Part shown: positions 1-10,203 of the stretch, one piece after another
Layout of the letters: the number at the start of each line of letters is the position of its first letter
How positions within the stretch are numbered: the stretch's first letter is position 1
From: Daphnia carinata
Taxonomy: Eukaryota; Arthropoda; Branchiopoda; Diplostraca; Daphniidae
Direction: 5' to 3'
DNA length: 64,000 nucleotides
NCBI RefSeq assembly: GCF_022539665.2
Contig: NC_081334.1
Span: forward strand, 3,348,001 to 3,412,000
The notes under the pieces: model-generated
Seen by the model: only the letters and a program-made list of their open reading frames with translations
Database searches by the model: none
What the model was told of the DNA's origin: nothing
Translations under genes and position numbers: made by a program

Positions 1-1734
1 TTGCTGGCTCTATTTGGAGCGATTGACGTCAACATTATAGATCTCTCTATTACAGCAATGCGATACGACTATGGCAGATTGACGTGCTAAGCTACATTTC
101 AGCCATGTTCCAAAAAAAGGAAAAATAGATTTCTCATTTTCTCTTCCCCCCTTTGGTCATTGGGCTTGATTGAGCGTTGAATAAACGATCGACAGGCCAA
201 AGGAAGTCTGACCGCGAGGGGAGACACATGATTGCTTATAGACTCTCTTTCCCGATAGATTTTCTTTTTTTTTTTTTTTTTTTTTTTTCCCAAACAAAAC
301 TGGCATCATGGGTGGGGTAGACTTTTGTTTGGGGAGAGCTGCAATATATTTTCGTCTTGTAATATACACACACAGGTATATACGTGTGTGTTGTGCAGAG
401 AGGGGCCGATAGAGATATAGATGGAATAACAGAGACATCAACCCGTTCGTGCAGCCAGACACGCGACACAAGTTTCTCATTCAATAACTTGTGGCTTTCA
501 AACTGTTTGTGAAAAATGGATTTCAAAAAAAAAAAAAAAAAATAATAATAATAGTAAAAAAAAACGGCGCCAGAAGATGCTTTTCAATTTTAAGGAGGGA
601 GGAATTTAGGGCGTCTATTGCTCTATTAGTTTTTGTGTGTGTGTGTGTGTTCGCCGAACAAGAAAGAAGATGTCACTCGCCCCATTTTTATTGCGACGCT
701 CGATGCGACGCCCTTAATGGCAAATTGTTGAAAATATCGTTCGGTTACATCCGTCGGTAGAGCTTTTTGTTTTTTCTTACATAAAGGGATTTCGCGTCTT
801 GCAACTTTTCAAAATTGAATTGGTCGGCAGAGGACACAGTCAAAAGTTGATGAAAACAATAAAAAAAAAAGGTCACGGATAAAAGGAAGTAGAAAAAAGA
901 GAGAGCGTGCGTGTATATCAACATCCCCCCCCCCCTCTTCTCTCCATGTATGCAAACCCCACAGTTAAAGGATTCCAGTATGTGCGTGTAGCCGAGAAGG
1001 CAAGCCGGGGAAAAAAAAAAAAATACAAAAAATACAAAAAAACATTACCGGCCGGATATGACACGTCGAATGTTATAACCGGAATCGGATAATACGAAGT
1101 GTCTTTTCTCTTTTTCTTCCTTTCGTCACTTGTCTCTTTATCCTTAACAAACAAATAGGACATTTTTATCAGATTTTAGAAAATTGACTAATTGTAATTT
1201 CTTTTTTTGTGTGTGTGTGTGTGTGTGTGTGTGGTTTGATTCAAATTGACGATATGAAAATAGTAGCTCTTTTTGTTGTAATCCCATTTTTGATGTGTGG
1301 GAGCGCTTTGATTCTACGCATTAAATAAATACAAAAATAAAAATGGATATAGAAAAGAAGAAAAATATAAGAAAAAATGAATGTGTGTGTGTGTGTGTGT
1401 GTATGTATATAAAAATCGAGTCAGAAACTCGACGGAGCTTTATTCGGAGAAGTTGAAACCCCGCCTCGTCCATACATGGAGAACAAACTGTGCGCTCGCG
1501 CTTTATACAACAAGAGTGATGAATAATTTCTCTCCAAAAGATTTTTTTTTCTTTCTTCTTCTTCTTCTCAACTGAAATAAACATTTTGCCTTTTTTTTTT
1601 TAAATTTCTTTTTTTTTTTTTTTTATCTTCAGAATTTTTTTTTTTTTGTTGTTGTTGTTCCGATCCCGGCAGCTGACATCATTCTTTGCCAACCAATCAA
1701 AAGAGCCCAAGAAAAACTCGAAATAGATTATTGT

Positions 1735-1765
<31 letters not shown>

Positions 1766-4693
1766 TGGGGGCGATGGTGTTACCGATGGCTGACTTAAAA
1801 AAAAAACAAACACGCTGCTGGCATTGTCTCTTTTTTGTTTTGTTTTGTTTGTATTGCGTACATTCGACTGGAAAATAAAAATTTGCATCAGAGATGACGT
1901 CAATTCCTTTGGAATAGATCTGCGTGTAAACAACGAACGAGTTGTTGACGAGGAGACTGTGTGGGCGCTCTATCGTTCCCATCATGTTTCTTTTCGTCCC
2001 ACCATTTTATATTTTTCGCTGTAGACGCCAATAACTGGAAATAATAATTTCTTTGGGAATTTTTTGCGCCCAACTTGAATTTTTCAAATCGAAAAAGAAA
2101 AAAAAAAGAAATTTATATTTTACAATTGAGAGTCTGGAGAGAGAGAGAAAGAGAAGGGAGCATATTAGATATAGGATTGGAAATGTGTTATGTATGTGTT
2201 ATGATGGGAAGTATAAATATACAAGATACACACACACACACACACACACGTACACACTGAAGCTCATGAATGAATAATGAAAATTTGTGCGGGTTTGCCG
2301 GACTCACCGAACTTTATATACATGTATATATATATATATAAAATAAAAAAAAGCCGATAGAGATGGAGAAAACGGGCGTGGTCCTATCGGTTCGATGGAT
2401 TCGTCTGGCCAATCATCGCGTCCATTACTTTTGTATGATCAAAAACGCAAAGCGAATAGAGAGAGTCCGCCATCACGGCAGAACATCTTGCATATTTGTC
2501 TTCCTGTCGGCTACGATTTCAAACGCATAGGCAACATTGTGCGCGTTCATAAATTACGTATTTACTATGCACGGAAATAAGACGAAAAAAAAAACAAAAC
2601 AAAACAAAAATCTCGCATTTCCCGCACTCACTTCTCATCGACATTCATTCGCACCTCTCTTGCGCAATACGCTGATATACGGCGTTCTACGCTCTCGTTA
2701 ATTATAAGAAGCTGAAGTTGATTACACATCCAAGAAAAAACAAAAAATACGTACTGATTACACGCCCTATTGTTTTCGTGAAATGACACTTGGTATCACA
2801 TCAAAACTTCATTGAAAAATAGAAACAAGAACCGAAATTTCGAGCGGGGGGGGGGGGGGGGCGAGAATTCAAAATGGGCGTGTACACCTCAGTTCTTTTT
2901 TAAGATTTCTTTTTTTTTTGTATGTACACGAGATAAATCGTTGTTGTTGTTGGCTTTTTCTTCGGCTATGTGTGTGTAGGTGTTTTTCGTGAAAAATAAA
3001 AGACGCAGACGGTTCGTGCTGACAGGTGGAGGTCTCTGATGGGGGCAAACGAGTAACATACCCATATACGATTTCTCCCCCCCCCTTTTTCTTTCTTTTT
3101 CCAAATGTTTTGTCACTTGAATGTTTACGGACGGAAGAGAAATCGGGACCAAAATAAACCACTCCAGCGCACTCGAAGAAAACAAAAACAAACACAAACA
3201 CATTTTGAAATGCATTCATCTTGCGCCTTATTTTTACGTTTAGGATTTAAAAGGATGCCTTTAAGGACGTGATGGAAACGTTAAGATTTGGATGAATGGA
3301 ACAATGTCGTCAATGGATATTCGGTAGTAAAACGACAATCTTTGCTAACGTTCCAAGCGTGATTTACATTGGAAATGTAGACAAGTGCGTCTACACGAAA
3401 TGAACCTGTTTTTCTTTTTTTTTTTTTGCATACACGAAGAAAGAAATTTTCACAAGACACGCAACAGCTTTTGTTTTGGTTTGTACCACCTTTTTAGCAG
3501 CCGAGTGTGAGTTACGAGAAACAAGTGACTGATAAAAAAAAAAAAAAAAGGGGTTTCCTCCATCCATTACGACCCTCCTCTCTTTTCGTTCCATTTCCCT
3601 TGTCGTTGTAATCTTTTTTTCCAGTACACTCGAGCGGAAGTCGATGTTGCCTTTTGTTGTCTCTTGTATTGTAAAATACTGGATACCATGTTTTATGTGT
3701 GTGTGTGTGTGTGGCTGGATGACTTTGTACACGGAATAATATCTAGAAATATAATTTTTTTTTTTCGATTTGTTTTGGAGCGTTGAACTTTGTCCGACCT
3801 GCACTGCGATAAAAACGGGCAACGTAATTCGGTTTCATGTTAAATCAAACATTTTTCTTTTATGGTGGGGGGGGGATAGAGATAAAATGATGAAATATCA
3901 AAATGGCGTCAGATTTCAATGGACGGAAATCAGTTAGAAAAAAAAAAAAAAAAAAGGCGCATTGAATTGGAAATTGAATGAGCCACTTCGCAACGAGGGA
4001 ATGTCCATTGATGGAAATTCTTCTAGAGGATAGATTTATACATGTCTCTCTTTTTTAGTGGTTGAACAAGAGGAATTATTATTAATATTATTATTTATTT
4101 TTGCATTCATCAGACGTTATTTACAGTTCACATTAAGAGCCAGGGCATTCTTTTCGTCGACAGGCTCCTCTCTTTTTAAAATGGCAGAGCTTCTTTGCTG
4201 ATTAAATATTCAAACACGATTTGGATGATGACGCAAATTAAGCCTATACATCTACGTGCTATACATATATATGATCGATTTCTCTCTCCGAGTATAATGT
4301 TCTTTTTTCTTTTTTTTTTCAAATCAAATCAGACGCACTTGAAAATAACACACACAAAAAAAAAAAAAAAAACGAGTAGAGAAATTTGATCTTTCTGAAA
4401 AGTCAAATGAATCAAGGCGTCGTTCGAAACAACCAAAAAAAAAGGGCCTATAAATTTCTCAACAAACTCTCATCACACAACGCGAAAAGAAACGCAAGAA
4501 AATAATCAAACGAAAACAGTAAAAAAGCAGAAGAATAAAAACTTTGGTCAGCCATTTTGTTAGTTTCATTCAAAACAAAAAATAATAATTGTGCTATCAA
4601 TAAAAATGAATTTTGTTTTTCGCGCCCTTTGCAATTCAAAACCTAATCTTTTTCATTTGATTGTATTCCTCTTAAAAAATAAATAAATAAATG
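1..4693. other. Gene-free 3' flank of KLF copy A, simple-repeat rich
   Basis: No supported gene. It holds many A/T runs, (TG)n at 1210-1233, (CA)n at about 2227-2249, a 16-base G run at 2846-2861, and full CRE palindromes at 24-31 and 1895-1902. Reading frames here encode Lys/Phe runs or Val-Cys and Thr-His repeats from the microsatellites. Confidence 0.7.
4094..4099 (-). promoter_or_regulatory. Possible poly(A) signal of KLF copy A
   Basis: AATAAA on the minus strand, about 600 bp past the copy A stop codon. The hexamer is common in DNA this AT-rich, so this is only a plausible 3' end. Confidence 0.25.
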
Positions 4694-4694
4694 T

Positions 4695-4990
4695 TTAGGC
4701 AGTCACGTGCCGTTTCATGTGCAAGGCAAGATGGTCGGAGCGCGAAAAGGCCCGCTCGCACAAGCGGCACTGGAACGGCCGGTCGCCCGTATGTTTGCGG
4801 TAGTGGCGGGTCAATTCGTCGGAGCGGGCGAATTTCCATCCGCAACCCTTCCACGAGCACTGGTACGGTTTCTCGCCCGTGTGCGTCCTGTGATGGGCCT
4901 TGAGATGCGACGATTTCGTGTAGGTCTTGGCGCATCCGGCAAACGAGCACATGTGCGTCGTCACTTTTTTGCGACCCCAACGTTTCCGTC
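4695..4990 (-). CDS. KLF copy A coding exon 4 (zinc-finger exon)
   Basis: The acceptor is ...aaattcag, and the first two bases complete a Gly codon with exon 3, giving [13 protein letters not shown] before finger 1. Intron 3 is only 86 bp. The exon carries all three fingers and the TAA stop at 4697-4695. The part at 4764-4889 is identical, base for base, to copy B at 39641-39766. Confidence 0.93.
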
Positions 4991-7900
4991 CTGAATTTTT
5001 GTTTCACCAGACATTTTTTAAAATAAAAATAAAACCCAAAAAAATCGTTTCATCCAAAAAAAACAAAAAAACTGACCGCGTTTGGATTTAATCAACGGCC
5101 CAGATGGGCCGGCTGATGTTTGCCCTGTCGGCGGAGGAGGCGGTTGCTGTTGCGACGTGGACGGATGTAATAAATGCGAGTGATGGTGGTGATGATGATG
5201 ATGTAATTGCATCTGATTGTGATGATGAACGGCCGAAGGATTGAGCGTCTCGGCCGTCACCTGAGGCGAACAGGGCGGCGTCGAGACGGCCACCCTCGCG
5301 CCCGGCGGATGGTGACGGCCAAACGGCGGATGGTGGTGCGCAAACCTGCCGCCGCTGGCCGTCAAATGATGATGCGACGCGGCCAACACGCCCTGCTGAT
5401 GATGTAGGCCATTGTGGGCCATCGGCACGGCCACCGGTCCGTACGCGTAAGCCGACGGATGATGATGATGATGATGGCCGAACGCAGCGTAACTGCTGTT
5501 GCTATTGCTGCTGTTAGGCGACGGAGACGGGCTGCTAATCGACGGATTGCTCGACGCCCTAGCGTGAACGGCGGCGTGATGATTGGACGCCGCCGGCTGA
5601 TAGAGGCAATCTCTCGCCGTCGTCGAAGCCGACCTGGCGTAACCGCTGCCGCCGTGGTCGGCCGACGCGTTATTCGCTTGATGATGGAACGAGCTCGACG
5701 GATAGTAGTGATGCTGCTGGACGTGATACTGCGTCAAGTGATGGCTGGCCGCGTTGTTGCCGAAACTGTAAGAGCCGCTAGTGTCGTCCGTTTGGTGACT
5801 GATCAGGTCGACGGGTTCGTTCTTAATAACCGGCTCGCCCGTCACATCACTGTACGTCGCGCCCTTTTTTTTTTTTTGTTTTTTTTTTGTGCGTTTCATT
5901 TGAGAAATAAAAATAAAAGAGTGTCAAAAATAGAGCAATAATCTTTGTGAATGATTTCAAATAGCTTTCACAATCCAGAGCAAATTTGTTTTCGTTTTGG
6001 AATATAACAAACACGGCTGGAACGATAGCCCTTGCGGCTTTTTGGTGTGTGTGTGTGACACCTCGCTTTATGTCGGACTACTATTTCAAAATTCAGAAGC
6101 AAAAAAACAAAACAAAAAAACAACGACCTCGATTTCATTTCGTCCTCAAGTGGAATCAAAACTTTTGAATGAAATGCGCTTTTGGTTTATAGGCTAATAA
6201 AAACTTGAAAAGAGAATCACACACACACACACAGACACACACGAAAGACGCCATGTTGTGATTGATACGTTAAGGTGCCAGTGTATCATTATTATAAAAC
6301 AAAAACGTTTCGTTTCTTGTTGTGATTGCGAAGAGGGGGGGGGGGGGGAAACGATCCGTTTCGCGCGGGTCATTCTCCCAAAGACACGCGCGTCTATGTG
6401 TTTTACATCTTCTCAAGAGTTATGATTATTTTTCTTTGGCTTATATACTTGATGGTTGATGGGGTGCTGCTGGAATCCTGGATGAACAAGACTCATCTGA
6501 TGAGCTGCAATCGGATGATGGATGGCGTGGTAGTGATGGTAAGCGAGCGGGTCGCCGCCGGAAGCGTGTCCCGCGGTAGCAACGCAAGCGTTTGGACCTT
6601 CATCCAATAAAACGCTCTCAATATCTTGCCACATCTGAAGTGTTTTGAAATAAACGAAAACAAAAAAACAAAAAAATAAAAATAATAAATGATACATTTT
6701 CTCGAATAAATGAATCGAGGATTTACACTTGATCTTCAACCCCCTTAGCGGACCAATAGCGACAGCACAGACTCGCTTGGCTGAGGCCGGAAAAAAGGGA
6801 CGCTAAAGTTCGATGACTTTAATGTTTCAAAAACAAAACAAAATAAAGGGAACATCTGCCGTGTGATGTTTGGACGGGCCGGCTTATTATACCATTATAT
6901 TTAAAAAAAAAAAAAGAAAGAAAAGAAGCAGGGAAGGGTTGTAATAATTTGTGACTCGAGACGGACGCATTAACGAGCGTAACGATACATAAAGAAAACA
7001 GTGTTTGTACGCAACCGAGATTATATGTGTGTGTTGGGTGCACGTGCCGAGAGTGTGAGCCGTCACTTGCTGGACAAGGATGATATGCTGGACTCATTTT
7101 TTTTTTTTTTTTGTTAAAAATGAAACGAGCGCGCGTTTGAAAAAAAAAAAAAATTAAAAATTCCAGGAAAAAAACAAAACAACAAGTTGACTGACGACCG
7201 TCGCGGTTTGTGCGCATTTTTGACAGACAAAATGATGATCGATCCTTCCAGAGTTGTCATTTTTCGTTAGAAAAACGTAAAATAAATTTGATTTCCGTTA
7301 TTGCACGTCACCCGACCAATTCGGACGGAAATCGTGAACAAAAGACGAAGAGATTCATCTTTAAATGTAAAACATTTCAGCGCGTTAACGACGTCGTAGG
7401 CGTATTGAAATGTGCCTTATTGGTGAATGGACCGTGACTAATTTTTATAAACAAAACAGAAAATTTAAAAAAAAAAAAAGGGGGTGCCACGACGTTCGTC
7501 TAAACGTTTTCTTCTCATTTGAAAAAAAAAGAAAAAGAAAAAAGAAAAAGAGGGCCGTGTACTTGCTTTCAGATCGCTCCATCATTATTACCGAGAAAAC
7601 GTTCACGTATCGCGTCTTGTTGTTGTGGCAACTATGAAATCAATGCGCGCAGGGCTTTTCGTCTGATGTGTTCACCTAGGAATTTTACATAAGCTACACC
7701 TATTTCTATACTCTTAGTTTCAAAACAAAATTGAGATTTAAACAGGTAAAAGATTTTTTTTTTTTTTAAATAAGGGGAGGAAAAATAGTGATCTTTAAAT
7801 TCGTAATTTCTTTGAAACAAAACATCGCCTTAAGCGAATACAAGGTCTTCCCGTTTTCGTTTTACGTTGATGCAGTTCTTTAAAAAAAAATACGCACCTA

Positions 7901-8463
7901 GTCGCAAACCAGTTCAATATTATCTCCTTTTTAGTTGAAATCAACACAGAAATTTAAAATGGGAACGTCTTTGTCCTTAGAAAAACAACAACAAAAAAAA
8001 AAACCAGCAAACATTGACAGCGCATTTACACGCGAATTAACACATCGGATGATTTTTAACAAAACCTGTTCAAAGATTTGAATTCATTTTGAATAGCAAA
8101 ACGCACGAAATGCATCTAGGCCTATAAGAAACACCCCCCCCCCCCCCCCCCCCAAAGCTGAAACGCACATTTTTTTTCTGGAGGGGGATGTTGGGTTTAA
8201 AAACATCAGTCCAATATATCGGACATTCACTTACAGCCGCATAATAAAAATAAATACGAAGAACATGCACACACGCCAAAGATAAAACTACGAAGATTTC
8301 GATAAAGGGAGAAAAAAAAAAGGAGGTACCGCGATGAGCAATAACAATATTTTTGGTCACATGAGATTGCACTTACGTCGGTGAGATCGGTCATCTTGTT
8401 GAGTCGTTGATGATGTTGTTGCGGCTGGCCGTGGGCTGGCGGCGGCGGCACGACGGCTGCCAT
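4695..8463 (-). CDS. Krüppel-like factor, copy A (KLF1/2/4-type), four exons, 451 aa
   Basis: Nuclear zinc-finger transcription factor expected to bind CACCC/GC boxes. Coding exons on the minus strand are 8463-8377, 6634-6449, 5863-5077 and 4990-4695; phases agree at every junction (0, 0, 1). Seen in the 451-aa product: conserved WQDIESVLL at 31-39; IKNE, a SUMO-type psi-K-x-E site, around Lys105; His runs at 221-226 and 312-319; TPPCSP at 286-291; a basic stretch at 350-362; then three C2H2 fingers (C368/C373/H386/H390, C398/C403/H416/H420, C428/C431/H444/H448), three residues before the TAA stop. [19 protein letters not shown] plus RPFQC places it with KLF1/2/4 rather than KLF5/6/7. The start used is ATG 8463; Met24 (ATG 8394) is a serious alternative because it aligns with Met1 of copy B. 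Exon structure is inferred from splice signals and paralogue alignment; no transcript was available. Confidence 0.9.
5077..5863 (-). CDS. KLF copy A coding exon 3 (linker, 262 codons + 1 nt)
   Basis: Encodes the low-complexity linker: [19 protein letters not shown], Ser/Asn- and His-rich stretches, the TPPCSP motif and a Gln/Pro tract. The donor is CGCG followed by GTCAGT (complement of 5071-5076), leaving phase 1. The acceptor is unusual: the AG at 5865-5864 sits just after a long A-rich tract, with the pyrimidine-rich part further upstream. It is chosen because it is the first AG after that tract and keeps phase 0 with exon 2. An AG 13 bases further downstream would break the frame. Confidence 0.75.
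6449..6634 (-). CDS. KLF copy A coding exon 2 (62 codons)
   Basis: The acceptor reads ...cacttcag, followed directly by ATG TGG CAA GAT. The exon encodes [10 protein letters not shown] and then a His/Ala/Pro-rich segment ending HPINHQ. The donor is CAA followed by GTATAT, and the exon is phase 0 at both ends. The WQDIE block is the strongest similarity to copy B outside the fingers and could be a short activation helix (inference). Confidence 0.85.
8134..8153. repeat. Poly-C run in KLF copy A intron 1
   Basis: Twenty consecutive C (G on the transcribed strand), about 220 bp downstream of the exon 1 donor. A G run of this length in the pre-mRNA can form a quadruplex (inference). Confidence 0.85.
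8377..8463 (-). CDS. KLF copy A coding exon 1 (29 codons)
   Basis: Begins at ATG 8463 and ends in ...MTDLTD with a consensus GTAAGT donor (complement of 8371-8376). It encodes a short Pro/His/Gln-rich leader before MTDLTD. The last six residues align with the entire first exon of copy B (MSDFQE), and both exons end in phase 0. Intron 1, 1,742 bp, holds only simple repeats, including a 20-base C run at 8134-8153. Confidence 0.8.
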
Positions 8464-9480
8464 ATCGCAAAGTGAACGACAATTTTCGTCTCTTTTTTTT
8501 TGTTTTTTGTCCTTCTTTTCGTTTGTTGTTGGTACCTTCGTGCCACTATTGAACTCTTTCCGTCAAACACACACACAGACACACACACACACACACACGG
8601 CGCAACGGTTTTTCACGATATGAAGGGCAATCAAAGAGTTTAACTATCGACACTTAAAACCGAATAAAAAGACACGAAAGAAAAGATGCCGACAAGAGGA
8701 CGCGCGTTGGCGGCGAAATTCAATTTCGGTTTCTTAAAAAAGTAAATAAATAAAAACCTTTTTCCTTTCTTTACTCCGAAATGACAACACAGCACACGAC
8801 ACACGACACACTAATAAAAAAAAAAACAAAAAAAACCTTTTGCTCTCGTCGTCTCTCTTGGCTCTTGTGTTTTATTTGCTGTTTCGACTATAAGAGCAAA
8901 TAGAGCCGAACGATCGCGATTCTTTAAGAAATAGAAAAATTCCTTTCCAGCTCGAAAAAAATCAGCCAGAGAGCGAGAGAGCGAACGCAAGAAAGAGAGA
9001 GAGAAAAAAAAAAATAGAAGAACTATTTTTTTTTTTTTGTTTGTGAGTCGGGTGTTCTGCCGGTTGATCGCGACGGAGCACCTGTCCAGGTGGAAATGCT
9101 TTCAGCTCTGGCGCAGGCTCTTGCTCTATTGTTGGCTCGAGGAAAAAAAAAAAAAAAATATATAAAAAATAAAAAAAAATGTTACATCGGCAGCTCCCCC
9201 CCTTTTTTTTTTCTCTCGATAGAGGGAGAGATGTTGCGTGGAACTGTGTGACGTTGTTATTCCTCTCTCTCTCTCTCTCTCTCAGTCTACTCCCGGGCTT
9301 ATGTTTTTTTTTTTTTCTATCGGTTGTCTATTTCTATTTTTTTTTTTCATTATATTTTTGTGGGTTTAATTTTTTTTTTTTTTTTACCTGTGTCCCTTCC
9401 CCCGAATGTAGGAGAAGAGGAGGAGCTTGTGCTGCAATGTCCTCGCCTTCTTTTCATTCCCTTTGGCATCCGTTTGCGCA

Positions 9481-9500
9481 TGACGTCAGCATTGGCCAAT
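9481..9500. promoter_or_regulatory. CRE-CCAAT module upstream of KLF copy A
   Basis: A full palindromic CRE (TGACGTCA, 9481-9488), then 7 nt, then CCAAT (9496-9500), about 1.0 kb upstream of the copy A start. CREB/ATF proteins bind the first and NF-Y the second, in established systems. The same motifs with the same 7-nt spacing lie upstream of copy B. A donor-like CAG-GTAAAA at 9388 on the minus strand hints at a 5' UTR exon here, but no convincing partner acceptor was found. Confidence 0.6.
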
Positions 9501-10170
9501 CGCAAACGCCAAGTTCCCTGCCGACTCGTTTTTTCTTCTTCTTCTTTTCTCTTTCTCGTTGTTTTACGTGAGATTTTTACATTTTTCTTGTTGAGCAAGA
9601 AAACAAGGAAAAAAAAAAAACAAAAATACGAAAGGGGGTTGTCCTCACTCGTTTGAAACTCCCGCTAGACGAGGAATGGGGGGGGGGGGGCCGCCATCAC
9701 TCCCCGGCGACTTGTCGGTTATTCGCGTGACTGTCAATTAAACACGCACACGAACAACACGACAACCTCTATTTCTCAGCTTCGTTTTTCTTTTCTTTTT
9801 TTCTTTTTGTGTGTGCATGTGTGTGTTACCTGTTTGTTTTCTTCTTTCCTATTCGTCGCGAGAAATTTAAAGAAACGCAAATTTCTCAGACGATATCGAT
9901 CGCAATTTTTTTATGTTCTCATTCGAAAATAAAAACAAACAAGAAAAATTTAATTTGCAAGAAGAAGAGGGGCGGTGAGAGGTGTCAAAATAAAAAAAAA
10001 AAAGGGCCGATATGTACACGTAGCACATTATTATTATTATTTTTTTTTGAATGATAAAGGAAGAAGCTCATCGTGCGATAACATCGAAATTAACTTTCAA
10101 ATCGCCCGCCAACTATATGAAATATTATCGTGTGTACACAGTGGCCACAGGTCGTGCCACAGTATCTCTT

Positions 10171-10203
<33 letters not shown>

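Noticed and set aside
1381-2277. Frames encoding Cys-Val or Thr-His repeats and poly-Lys, here and throughout 1-53 kb
   Set aside because: Direct translations of (TG)n, (CA)n and poly-A tracts.
5414-5941. Plus-strand open frame of 175 codons
   Set aside because: Antisense shadow of the KLF copy A linker exon, low complexity.
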